Shown here one piece after another: positions 30,326 to 37,913 of a stretch of 51,781 nucleotides of DNA. The stretch's first letter is position 1; every line of letters starts with the position of its first letter. Location of the stretch: the NCBI RefSeq assembly GCF_020532625.1, contig NZ_JAJAUY010000031.1, positions 1-51,781 on the forward strand, in the 5' to 3' direction. The position numbers and the translations under genes are program-made. A model generated the notes under the pieces. It searched no databases. It worked only from the letters and a program-made list of their open reading frames with translations, and was not told the origin of the DNA. This stretch comes from Streptomyces antimicrobicus (lineage in GTDB: Bacteria > Actinomycetota > Actinomycetes > Streptomycetales > Streptomycetaceae).

Positions 30326-31504
30326 ATGGCTGAGGCTCAGAACATCCCCGTGGGCTCGACCACCACGGGATCGATCGCGGTGGCCGCCGAGTCCACCGTC
30401 GCCACCCGGATGAGCGCGCCCCCGTCCTTCGACGTGGCCGACTTCCCCGTGCCGCACGGCCGCGAGGAGGAGTGGCGCTTCACCCCCCTGGAGCGGCTGC
30501 GCGGCCTCCACGACGGCACCGCGATCGCCAACGGCACGATGAAGGCCCAGATCGACGCGCCCGAGGGCGTCACGGTCGAGTCGGTGGAGCGCGGCGACGA
30601 GCGCGTCGGCAAGGCCGGCACCCCGGTGGACCGGGTCTCCGCCCAGGCCTTCTCGTCGTTCGCCAAGGCCACGGTCGTCACCGTGCCCAAGGAGACCGTG
30701 CTCGCCGAGCCGATCCGCGTCGCGCTGCACGGCGAGGGCGGCACGACCTTCGGCCACACCGTCTTCGACATCAAGCCGTTCGCCGAGGCGATCATCGTCA
30801 TCGACCACACCGGTGACGGCGTGCGCGCCGCCAACGTCGACATCCTCGTCGGCGACGGCGCCAAGGTGACCTTCGTGTCGGTGCAGGACTGGGACGACAC
30901 CGCCGTCCACACCTCGCAGCACAACGCGCTGCTCGGCCGCGACGCCAGCTTCAAGTCCGTCGTCGTCACCTTCGGCGGCGACGTCGTCCGCCTGCACCCG
31001 CGCGTGCGCTACTCCGGCCCCGGCGGCGAGGCCGAGATGCTGGGCCTGTACTTCACCGACGCCGGCCAGCACCAGGAGCACCGCCTCCTGGTCACCCACG
31101 ACGCCCCGCACTGCAAGTCCAACGTGGTCTACAAGGGCGCGCTCCAGGGCGAGGGCGCGCACGCGGTGTGGATCGGCGACGTCCTCATCGAGAAGACCGC
31201 CGAGGGCACCGACACCTACGAGATGAACCGCAACCTGGTCCTCACGGACGGCGCGCGGGTCGACTCGGTGCCGAACCTGGAGATCGAGACCGGCGAGATC
31301 GTCGGCGCCGGCCACGCCTCGGCGACCGGCCGGTTCGACGACGAGCAGCTGTTCTACCTCCAGGCCCGTGGCATCCCGGCGGACGAGGCGCGCCGCCTGG
31401 TCGTGCGCGGCTTCTTCGCCGAGCTCGTCCAGCAGATCGGTGTCGCCGACATCGAGGAGCGCCTGATCGCCAAGATCGAGGCAGAGCTCGAGGCGTCCGT
31501 CTGA
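30326..31504 (+). CDS. sufD: Fe-S cluster assembly protein SufD
   Basis: Second scaffold subunit, paralogous to SufB. 392 aa. PHGREEEWRFTPLERLRGL at the start and the right-handed beta-helix core (SVQDWDDTAVHTSQHNALLG, PRVRYSGPGGEAEMLGLYF, DAPHCKSNVVYKGAL) are typical; the end ARGIPADEARRLVVRGFF mirrors SufB. The first 35 residues are Ala/Thr/Ser-rich. A 66-base gap follows sufB and holds an AGGAAGAGAG stretch about 17 bases before the ATG. Its TGA shares one base with the Rieske ATG. Confidence 0.95.
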   Translation: MAEAQNIPVGSTTTGSIAVAAESTVATRMSAPPSFDVADFPVPHGREEEWRFTPLERLRGLHDGTAIANGTMKAQIDAPEGVTVESVERGDERVGKAGTPVDRVSAQAFSSFAKATVVTVPKETVLAEPIRVALHGEGGTTFGHTVFDIKPFAEAIIVIDHTGDGVRAANVDILVGDGAKVTFVSVQDWDDTAVHTSQHNALLGRDASFKSVVVTFGGDVVRLHPRVRYSGPGGEAEMLGLYFTDAGQHQEHRLLVTHDAPHCKSNVVYKGALQGEGAHAVWIGDVLIEKTAEGTDTYEMNRNLVLTDGARVDSVPNLEIETGEIVGAGHASATGRFDDEQLFYLQARGIPADEARRLVVRGFFAELVQQIGVADIEERLIAKIEAELEASV

Positions 31505-31821
31505 TGACCTACCTCAAGGCCTGCGCGCTGAGCGAGCTGGAGGAGAACACCCCCAAGCGGGTGGAACTCGACGGCACGCCGGTGTCCATCGTCTCCACCG
31601 AGGAGGGGGTGTTCGCGATCCACGACATCTGCTCGCACGCGAACGTCTCCCTCTCGGAGGGCGAGGTCGAAGACTGCATGATCGAGTGCTGGCTGCACGG
31701 TTCCAGCTTCGACCTGCGCACCGGCAAGCCGTCCGGCCTCCCCGCGACGCGCCCCGTCCCCGTATACCCCGTAAAGATCGAAGGGGACGACGTGCTCGTC
31801 TCCCTCACCCAGGAGTCCTGA
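31504..31821 (+). CDS. Rieske-type non-heme ferredoxin of the suf operon
   Basis: Small [2Fe-2S] electron carrier of 105 aa. The Rieske ligands are seen as CSH (IHDICSHANVSLSEGEVED) and CWLH (MIECWLHGSSFDLRTG). It resembles the ferredoxin component of aromatic dioxygenases but no oxygenase genes are near. Its position inside sufBDCSU, with start and stop overlaps, suggests electron supply to cluster assembly or repair. This role is inferred. Confidence 0.92.
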   Translation: MTYLKACALSELEENTPKRVELDGTPVSIVSTEEGVFAIHDICSHANVSLSEGEVEDCMIECWLHGSSFDLRTGKPSGLPATRPVPVYPVKIEGDDVLVSLTQES

Positions 31822-31828
31822 GGCACCC

Positions 31829-32593
31829 ATGGCAACGCTTGAAATCAACGACCTGCGCGTTTCCGTCGAGACGGAGAACGGCTCCCGCGAGATCCTCAAG
31901 GGCGTCGACCTGACCGTCAAGCAGGGCGAGACGCACGCCATCATGGGCCCCAACGGCTCCGGCAAGTCCACCCTGGCCTACTCGCTGGCCGGTCACCCGA
32001 AGTACACCATCACCGGTGGCACCGTGACCCTCGACGGCGAGGACGTCCTGGAGATGTCCGTCGACGAGCGCGCCCGCGCGGGTGTCTTCCTCGCCATGCA
32101 GTACCCGGTCGAGGTCCCCGGTGTCTCCGTCTCCAACTTCCTGCGGACCTCGGCCACGGCCGTCCGCGGCGAGGCCCCCAAGCTGCGCACCTGGGTGAAG
32201 GAGGTCAAGGAGGCCATGGAGCGCCTCCAGATGGACCCCGCCTTCGCCGAGCGCAACGTCAACGAGGGCTTCTCCGGCGGTGAGAAGAAGCGCCACGAGA
32301 TCCTCCAGCTGGAGCTGCTCAAGCCGAAGATCGCGATCCTCGACGAGACCGACTCCGGCCTCGACGTCGACGCCCTGCGCATCGTCTCCGAGGGCGTCAA
32401 CCGGGTCCGTGAGACCGGCGAGGTCGGCACCCTGCTGATCACCCACTACACGCGCATCCTGCGCTACATCAAGCCCGACTTCGTGCACGTGTTCGCGAAC
32501 GGCCGCATCGCCGAGTCCGGCGGCGCCGAGCTCGCCGACCAGCTGGAGGCCGAGGGCTACGACAAGTACGTGAAGGGTGGCGCGACCGCGTGA
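31829..32593 (+). CDS. sufC: Fe-S cluster assembly ATPase SufC
   Basis: ABC-type ATPase of the SufBCD complex; it drives conformational change of the scaffold. 254 aa. Walker A GPNGSGKSTLAYSLAG, signature GFSGGEKKRHEILQ, Walker B AILDETDSGLDVDAL and the switch His in LLITHYTRIL. YPVEVPGVSVSNFLRT is a SufC family block. ATG 31829 lies 7 bases after the Rieske stop; its own TGA overlaps sufS as GTGA. Confidence 0.97.
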   Translation: MATLEINDLRVSVETENGSREILKGVDLTVKQGETHAIMGPNGSGKSTLAYSLAGHPKYTITGGTVTLDGEDVLEMSVDERARAGVFLAMQYPVEVPGVSVSNFLRTSATAVRGEAPKLRTWVKEVKEAMERLQMDPAFAERNVNEGFSGGEKKRHEILQLELLKPKIAILDETDSGLDVDALRIVSEGVNRVRETGEVGTLLITHYTRILRYIKPDFVHVFANGRIAESGGAELADQLEAEGYDKYVKGGATA

Positions 32594-33846
32594 CACAGCT
32601 GCCTGGCCTCCTCGACACCGAGGCGATCCGCAAGGACTTCCCCCTGCTGGATCGTGTGGTCCACGACGGGAAGAAGATCGTCTACCTGGACAACGCGGCG
32701 ACCTCCCAGAAGCCGCGCCAGGTGCTCGACGCACTGAACGCGTACTACGAGCGGCACAACGCCAACGTCCACCGCGGCGTGCACGTGCTCGCCGAGGAGG
32801 CCACGGCACTGTACGAAGGTGCCCGCGACAAGATCGCCACCTTCATCAACGCGCCCAGCCGCGACGAGGTGATCTTCACCAAGAACGCCTCGGAGTCGCT
32901 GAACCTCGTCGCCAACATGCTCGGCTGGGCCGACGAGCCCTACCGGGTCGACCGTGAGACCGAGATCGTCATCACGGAGATGGAGCACCACTCCAACATC
33001 GTCCCGTGGCAGCTGCTCGCGCAGCGCACCGGCGCGAAGCTGAAGTGGTTCGGCCTCACCGACGACGGCCGGCTCGACCTGTCGAACATCGAAGAGGTCA
33101 TCACCGAGAAGACGAAGATCGTCTCCTTCGTGCTGGTCTCCAACATCCTGGGCACCCTCAACCCGGTCGAGGCCATCGTGCGCCGCGCCCAGGAGGTCGG
33201 CGCCCTGGTCCTGATCGACGCCTCCCAGGCCGTCCCGCACATGCCGATCGACGTGCAGGAGCTCGGCGCCGACTTCGTGGCCTTCACCGGCCACAAGATG
33301 TGCGGCCCGACCGGCATCGGCGTGCTCTGGGGCCGCCAGGAGCTCCTGGAGGACCTGCCTCCGTTCCTGGGCGGCGGCGAGATGATCGAGACCGTCTCGA
33401 TGCACTCCTCGACGTACGCCCCCGCGCCCCACAAGTTCGAGGCCGGTACGCCCCCGATCGCCCAGGCCGTCGGCCTCGGCGCGGCCGTGGACTACCTGAC
33501 CTCGATCGGCATGGACAAGATCGCCGCGCACGAGCACGCGATCACCGAGTACGCCGTCCAGCGCCTGCAGGAGGTCCCCGACCTGCGGATCATCGGCCCC
33601 ACCACGGCCGAGGACCGGGGCGCGGCGATCTCCTTCGTGCTGGGTGACATCCACCCCCACGACGTCGGCCAGGTCCTGGACGAGCAGGGCATCGCGGTGC
33701 GCGTCGGCCACCACTGCGCCCGCCCCGTCTGCCTGCGGTACGGAATTCCCGCGACCACGCGAGCGTCGTTCTATCTGTACTCCTCTCCGGCCGACGTGGA
33801 CGCGCTGGTCGCGGGGCTGGAGCACGTACGGAACTTCTTCGGATAA
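32590..33846 (+). CDS. sufS: Cysteine desulfurase SufS
   Basis: PLP enzyme that takes sulfur from cysteine and passes it to SufU. 418 aa, group II desulfurase. N-terminal YLDNAATSQKPRQVLDAL, PLP lysine K236 in AFTGHKMCGPTGIGVLWG, and catalytic C376 in RVGHHCARPVCLRYG, in the short loop typical of SufS. GTG 32590 overlaps the sufC stop. Confidence 0.96.
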   Translation: MTQLPGLLDTEAIRKDFPLLDRVVHDGKKIVYLDNAATSQKPRQVLDALNAYYERHNANVHRGVHVLAEEATALYEGARDKIATFINAPSRDEVIFTKNASESLNLVANMLGWADEPYRVDRETEIVITEMEHHSNIVPWQLLAQRTGAKLKWFGLTDDGRLDLSNIEEVITEKTKIVSFVLVSNILGTLNPVEAIVRRAQEVGALVLIDASQAVPHMPIDVQELGADFVAFTGHKMCGPTGIGVLWGRQELLEDLPPFLGGGEMIETVSMHSSTYAPAPHKFEAGTPPIAQAVGLGAAVDYLTSIGMDKIAAHEHAITEYAVQRLQEVPDLRIIGPTTAEDRGAAISFVLGDIHPHDVGQVLDEQGIAVRVGHHCARPVCLRYGIPATTRASFYLYSSPADVDALVAGLEHVRNFFG

Positions 33847-33874
33847 CGAGGGCGACGAGGGCGACGAGGCCGCT

Positions 33875-34336
33875 GTGAAGCTGGATTCGATGTACCAGGA
33901 ACTGATCCTGGACCACTACAAGCACCCGCACGGGCGTGGCCTGCGCGACGGCGATGCCGAGGTGCACCACGTCAACCCGACCTGCGGTGACGAGATCACG
34001 CTGCGCGTGAAGTACGACGGCGAGACGCTCACGGACGTCTCCTACGAGGGCCAGGGCTGCTCGATCAGCCAGGCCAGCGCGTCCGTGCTGAACGAGCTGC
34101 TGGTCGGCAAGGAGCTGCCCGAGGCGCAGAAGATCCAGGCCACCTTCCTGGAGCTGATGCAGTCCAAGGGCAAGATCGAGCCCGACGAGGCCATGGAGGA
34201 GGTCCTGGAGGACGCGGTCGCGTTCGCCGGCGTCTCCAAGTACCCCGCCCGGGTCAAGTGCGCGCTGCTGAGCTGGATGGCGTGGAAGGACGCGACCGCC
34301 CAGGCCCTGGGCGACGCCGAGAGGAAGACGGCATGA
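33875..34336 (+). CDS. sufU: Zinc-dependent sulfurtransferase SufU
   Basis: Accepts persulfide sulfur from SufS; replaces SufE in Gram-positives. 153 aa. Zinc ligands are C37 with D39 (NPTCGDEIT), C62 (GQGCSISQAS) and C129 (ARVKCALLSW). The insertion between residues about 75 and 105 distinguishes SufU from IscU. GTG 33875 follows GACGAGG. The direct-repeat-like GAGGGCGAC run before it lies in the 28-base gap after sufS. Confidence 0.94.
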   Translation: MKLDSMYQELILDHYKHPHGRGLRDGDAEVHHVNPTCGDEITLRVKYDGETLTDVSYEGQGCSISQASASVLNELLVGKELPEAQKIQATFLELMQSKGKIEPDEAMEEVLEDAVAFAGVSKYPARVKCALLSWMAWKDATAQALGDAERKTA

Positions 34337-34692
34337 CCGAGAACGCGACGCCCGAGGCCGCACCCGAAGCGGCGTCGATCAAGCCGGCCACCGAGGAGGA
34401 GGTCCGCGAGGCCCTCTACGACGTGGTCGACCCCGAGCTGGGGATCGACGTGGTCAACCTGGGGCTGATCTACGGCATCCACATCGACGACGCCAACATC
34501 GCCACCCTCGACATGACCCTGACGTCGGCGGCCTGCCCGCTGACGGACGTCATCGAGGACCAGGCCAAGTCGGCCACGGAGGGCATCGTCAACGAGCTCC
34601 GGATCAACTGGGTCTGGATGCCCCCGTGGGGCCCGGACAAGATCACGGACGACGGCCGCGAACAGCTGCGCGCCCTCGGCTTCAACGTCTGA
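34333..34692 (+). CDS. sufT: Metal-sulfur cluster assembly factor (DUF59/SufT-like)
   Basis: 119-aa MIP18-type protein that helps in Fe-S cluster maturation. The domain starts after 20 Ala/Glu/Pro-rich residues: EEVREALYDVVDPELGIDVV, NLGLIYGI, and the conserved cysteine in MTLTSAACPLTDVIEDQ. WVWMPPWGPDKITDDGREQL is typical of the SUF-linked form. ATG 34333 overlaps sufU, and a 15-bp hairpin ends the operon. Confidence 0.9.
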   Translation: MTENATPEAAPEAASIKPATEEEVREALYDVVDPELGIDVVNLGLIYGIHIDDANIATLDMTLTSAACPLTDVIEDQAKSATEGIVNELRINWVWMPPWGPDKITDDGREQLRALGFNV

Positions 34693-34705
34693 GCCACCGG
34701 CCTCG

Positions 34706-34739
34706 GAAGGGCCCGGCACCGATGGGTGCCGGGCCCTTC
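34706..34739 (+). terminator. Terminator of the suf operon
   Basis: GAAGGGCCCGGCACC (34706-34720) pairs perfectly with GGTGCCGGGCCCTTC (34725-34739), with loop GATG. It starts 14 bases after the last stop. Confidence 0.88.
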
Positions 34740-34782
34740 GGCGTACGCGCACCCGCACGTGGGTACGTGCGTGTCCGCACGT

Positions 34783-34822
34783 GTGTACGCGCGTACGCAT
34801 CGTTGTGTACGCTCGTACGCAT
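34783..34822 (+). promoter_or_regulatory. Duplicated operator and leaderless promoter of the SMR gene
   Basis: Two 18-bp copies, GTGTACGCGCGTACGCAT (34783-34800) and GTGTACGCTCGTACGCAT (34805-34822), differ by one base and are 22 bp apart, about two helix turns. Each holds a GTACG..CGTAC palindrome. The second contains the -10 TACGCT (34808-34813) and the AT of the ATG at 34821. Upstream, GCACGT-N4-ACGTGC (34755-34770) may be a further site. I infer binding by the co-encoded TetR protein. Confidence 0.65.
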
Positions 34823-35147
34823 GCCTTGGGTCCTGCTTGCCGCTGCCATTGCCGCCGAGGTCGCCGGTACGACCGCCATGAAGTACAGCGACGGGTTCAC
34901 CAAGTTGTGGCCCTCCGTGGGGACCTTCGTGGGGTACGCCGTCGCCTTCACCCTGCTCGCCCAGACCCTCAAGTCGATGTCGGTCAGCACCGCCTACGCC
35001 GTCTGGTCCGGGGTCGGTACCGCCGCCATCGCCGCCATCGGGATGTGCTTCCTCGGGGAGACCGCCTCCGCCGCGCGGATCGCCGGCATCGCGCTGGTGA
35101 TCGCCGGTGTCGTGGTGCTCAACATGGGCGGGGCGGGGGCCCACTGA
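34821..35147 (+). CDS. Small multidrug resistance (SMR) efflux protein
   Basis: 108 aa with four predicted helices; works as a dimer that exchanges protons for cationic drugs or guanidinium-like compounds. The essential Glu is in LLAAAIAAEVAGTTAMKYSD (E13). Other family residues are YAVWSGVGTA in helix 3 and GIALVIAGVVVLNM in helix 4. ATG 34821 lies 7 bases after TACGCT and has no ribosome site, so the message is probably leaderless. It shares one base with the tetR start (TGATG). Confidence 0.92.
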   Translation: MPWVLLAAAIAAEVAGTTAMKYSDGFTKLWPSVGTFVGYAVAFTLLAQTLKSMSVSTAYAVWSGVGTAAIAAIGMCFLGETASAARIAGIALVIAGVVVLNMGGAGAH

Positions 35148-35698
35148 TGGCCGCCGGCGTGCGGCGCTACGACCCCGACCGGCGCCAGCGGATCATCGAC
35201 GCCGCGATCCGGGTGGTCGGCGCCCAGGGCATCGCCGGGCTCAGCCATCGCAGCGTGGCCGCGGAGGCCGACGTACCGCTGGGGTCCACCACGTACCACT
35301 TCGCGACCCTCGACGAGCTGCTCGTCGCCGCGCTGCGGCAGGCCAACGAGGGCTTCGCGGTCGCCGTCGAGGCCGGCCTCGCCCGCGTGGACCCCCGGGC
35401 CGACCTGCCGACCGCCCTCGCCCGGCTGCTGGGCGAGCTGCTGGAGCGGGAGCGCGGCCGGGCCGAGCTGGAGTACGAGCTCTACCTCGCCGCCCTGCGC
35501 CGCCCGGCGCTGCGCCCGGTGGCGGCCGAGTGGTGCGAGGCGATGGCGCGGGCGCTGGCGGACCACACCGACCCGGTCACCGCCCGCGCGCTGGTCGCCG
35601 TCATGGACGGGATCTGCCTCCAGGTGCTGCTGACGGACGCGGCGTACGACGAGGCGTACGCCCGCGAGGTCCTCACCCGGGTGCTCCGCCCCTCCTGA
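35147..35698 (+). CDS. TetR-family transcriptional regulator
   Basis: 183 aa. The N-terminal helix-turn-helix is clear: RQRIIDAAIRVVGAQGIAGL, HRSVAAEADVPLGSTTYHF, LDELLVAALRQ. The C-terminal ligand domain is Ala/Leu-rich and helical. Start ATG 35147 overlaps the SMR stop, so regulator and pump are co-transcribed and probably autoregulated through the GTACG palindromes at 34783-34822. The last 26 bases overlap the 3' end of the convergent HxlR-peroxiredoxin gene. Confidence 0.9.
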   Translation: MAAGVRRYDPDRRQRIIDAAIRVVGAQGIAGLSHRSVAAEADVPLGSTTYHFATLDELLVAALRQANEGFAVAVEAGLARVDPRADLPTALARLLGELLERERGRAELEYELYLAALRRPALRPVAAEWCEAMARALADHTDPVTARALVAVMDGICLQVLLTDAAYDEAYAREVLTRVLRPS

Positions 35699-36557
35699 CG
35701 GCCGCCAGTGCCGCCGCGACGCTCGCCTCGATGTCCGGGATCGGGTACAGGACCTCCACCACCGTGCGGTCCCGCGCCACCACCAGCGTCAGGCGCTTGA
35801 GGCGGCTGGTGCCCCCCGCGCGGAACGTCGGCAGGCGCAGGGCCGCCGTCAGGTCGAGGTCCGCGTCCGACAGGAGCGGGAAGCGGAGCTTCTCCTTCTC
35901 GGCGAAGTCCCGCTGCTCGTCCGGCCGCTGGGTCGAGACGCCGTGCACGTCTGCCCCCGCCGCCGCGAACTCCGCGAGCTGGTCGCGGTAGGTGCACGAC
36001 TCGAAGGTGCAGCCGCGCGCCCCCGGGATCCCGGCCCAGCCGGGCGGATAGGCCTCGGCGCGGGCGTAGGCGCCCGGGAAGCAGTACAGGACGGTGAAGG
36101 GGGTGTCCGCGACCGGGTCGCGGAGCTGGCCCGAGGTGTCGGTGAGCAGCAGTTCGGGGATGCGGGTGCCCTTGAGGGCGTGCACCCGTTCCGCTTCGCG
36201 CGAGGCGGTGTCCGTCGTCGCCGTCATCTCTCCCTCTCCCAGGATCCAGGTGTCGCCCCAGTCCTGGAGTGCCACGAGGACCGGGAGCAGCGCGCGGCCG
36301 CGCGGGGTCAGCCGGTAGGCGTGCCGTACGGGACGGTCCTGGTACGGCTCGCGCACCAGCACCCCCGCCTCCACCAGCAGTTTCAGCCGTTCCGCCAGCA
36401 CCTTCCGGGAGACGCCCAGCTCCTGCTGGAACTCCTCGAAGCGGTGCAGTCCGCGCGCCGCGTCACGGACGATCAGCAGCGTCCACCAGTCCCCGACCAC
36501 GTCGAGGGCCTGGGCGATGGAGCAGTCGGCGTCGCCGAGTCGGGTGCGCTGGGCCAT
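35673..36557 (-). CDS. HxlR-type regulator fused to a peroxiredoxin domain
   Basis: 294 aa with two joined domains. Residues 1-110 are an HxlR winged helix (CSIAQALDVVGDWWTLLIVR, GLHRFEEFQQELGVSRKVLA, RLTPRGRALLPVLVALQDWG) with C12 at the position of the redox-sensing N-terminal Cys of YodB-like regulators. Residues about 125-290 are an AhpC/TSA peroxiredoxin: C183 and C188 in GCTFESC are spaced like the peroxidatic and resolving cysteines of PrxQ/BCP, then HGVSTQRPDEQRDFAEKEKL and PLLSDADLDLTAALRLPTF. ATG 36557 follows GAGGA; GTG 36572 would put the ribosome site inside the gene. It is divergent from the MFS gene. Confidence 0.88.
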   Translation of the reverse strand: MAQRTRLGDADCSIAQALDVVGDWWTLLIVRDAARGLHRFEEFQQELGVSRKVLAERLKLLVEAGVLVREPYQDRPVRHAYRLTPRGRALLPVLVALQDWGDTWILGEGEMTATTDTASREAERVHALKGTRIPELLLTDTSGQLRDPVADTPFTVLYCFPGAYARAEAYPPGWAGIPGARGCTFESCTYRDQLAEFAAAGADVHGVSTQRPDEQRDFAEKEKLRFPLLSDADLDLTAALRLPTFRAGGTSRLKRLTLVVARDRTVVEVLYPIPDIEASVAAALAAVRRGGAPG

Positions 36558-36577
36558 GGGAGTCGTCCTCACCTTCG

Positions 36578-36628
36578 TTGACCCGAGGCTGCCATGCTGA
36601 CATAGTCAGTTCCCAAAAGGAACTGACT
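36578..36628 (+). promoter_or_regulatory. MFS promoter overlapped by a 10-bp inverted repeat
   Basis: TTGACC (36578-36583), a 17-bp spacer and CATAGT (36601-36606) form a promoter. The perfect inverted repeat AGTCAGTTCC-CAAAA-GGAACTGACT (36604-36628) starts inside the -10 and covers the expected start near 36613. It is a likely repressor site for the divergent HxlR-type protein. Confidence 0.7.
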
Positions 36629-36665
36629 GCCGCGGCGGGGGCCGCGCGGAACGGGGGGAGGCGCC

Positions 36666-37904
36666 GTGCTGCCGCAGGGCTTCAAGGACGTGCCGAGACC
36701 GGTGTGGCTACTGGCCGGCGGGGTCTTCGTCAACGCCGTCGTGAGCTTCACGTTCGTCTTCGTCTTCGTGTACCTGACCGGTCCCCGCGGGCTCGGCGCC
36801 GCCGAGGCGGGGCTGATCGTCGGGGCCGGCGGGGTCGGCCTGATCGCCGGGAACTTCACCGGCGGCTGGTACGGCGACCGCTTCGGCCACCGGCGCGTCC
36901 TGCTCCTCGCCTCCGCCCTGGGCGGCGGAGTCCTGCTCCTGCTGCCCACGCTGCACACCGCCCTGCTGTACGTGGCCCTGCCGCTGGCCCAGTACGCCGC
37001 CGGGGTGATCCGCGCCGCCAACTCCGCCCTGGTCGCCGTCACCGTGCCCGAGGGAGCCAGGCGCCAGGCCTTCGCCCTGGTCCGGGCGGTGTCCAACGGC
37101 GGCTTCACCGTCGGCCCGCCGCTCGGGGCCCTGGTCGCGACCGCGTTCTCCTACGACTGGCTGTTCGTGGCGGACGGGCTCGGCACGCTGTTCTTCGCCG
37201 GCTGGACCGCCCGGGTCGTCCCGGCCCGCGGCGCGGCCGCCCGTCCCGCCGCCGCCCCGGACGGGGGTCGGGGCGGCGGCGGGGTGTGGCGCGCCCTGCG
37301 GGCGCGGCCGGCCGTCCTGGTCCTGCTGGGCGCGATCCTCGTCATCGACGTCGTCTACCGCCAGCACTACTCCACCTTCCCCACCTTCCTCGCCGACCAC
37401 GGCATGGACACCCGCGCCTACGGGCTCCTCGTCGGCATCAACGGCGCCGTGATCCTGCTGCTGGAGATCCCGGTGGCCCTCGCCCTGCTCGGCCGCTCCC
37501 CGCTGCACCTGATCGGCACCGGCCTGGTCCTGGTCGGGGCCGGGTACGCCATGCTCATGCTGGGCGTCGGGGTCGCCACCACCGTCGCGATGATGGTGCT
37601 GATCTCCCTCGGGGAGATCCTCTACAAGACCACCGCCACCGCCTACGTCGCCGACGAGGCCCCCGCCCATGCCGTGGGCCGGTTCCAGAGCCTGTACGCA
37701 GGGGTCTCCGTCAGCGGCACCGTGCTCTCCGCACCCCTGGGCGGGGCCCTGTACACCGCCGCGCCGGGCCTGGTGTGGCCCCTGTGCGCGGGCCTGGGCG
37801 CGGCGGCCGGCGCGGCCGTGCTGATCACCGGCGCACGGGCGGTCCGGCGACCCGGGCGACCGGCACATGAGACCGGTTCGCCCGCACCGGCCGTCGCCGG
37901 TTAG
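36666..37904 (+). CDS. Major facilitator superfamily transporter
   Basis: 412 aa with about 12 predicted helices and the family loop motif GGWYGDRFGHRRVLLLAS between helices 2 and 3. The middle loop (about residues 178-215, GAAARPAAAPDGGRGGGG) separates the two six-helix halves. VWLLAGGVFVNAVVSFTFVF is the first helix. Drug or metabolite efflux is the likely role, inferred from the divergent regulator. GTG 36666 follows GGGGGAG. Its stop TAG lies inside the dapD -10. Confidence 0.88.
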   Translation: MLPQGFKDVPRPVWLLAGGVFVNAVVSFTFVFVFVYLTGPRGLGAAEAGLIVGAGGVGLIAGNFTGGWYGDRFGHRRVLLLASALGGGVLLLLPTLHTALLYVALPLAQYAAGVIRAANSALVAVTVPEGARRQAFALVRAVSNGGFTVGPPLGALVATAFSYDWLFVADGLGTLFFAGWTARVVPARGAAARPAAAPDGGRGGGGVWRALRARPAVLVLLGAILVIDVVYRQHYSTFPTFLADHGMDTRAYGLLVGINGAVILLLEIPVALALLGRSPLHLIGTGLVLVGAGYAMLMLGVGVATTVAMMVLISLGEILYKTTATAYVADEAPAHAVGRFQSLYAGVSVSGTVLSAPLGGALYTAAPGLVWPLCAGLGAAAGAAVLITGARAVRRPGRPAHETGSPAPAVAG

Positions 37905-37907
37905 CGT
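37902..37907 (+). promoter_or_regulatory. Leaderless-type -10 of dapD
   Basis: TAGCGT ends 6 bases before ATG 37914, placing the expected first transcript base on the start codon. It overlaps the MFS stop codon. Confidence 0.5.
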
Positions 37908-37913
37908 TCAGGC

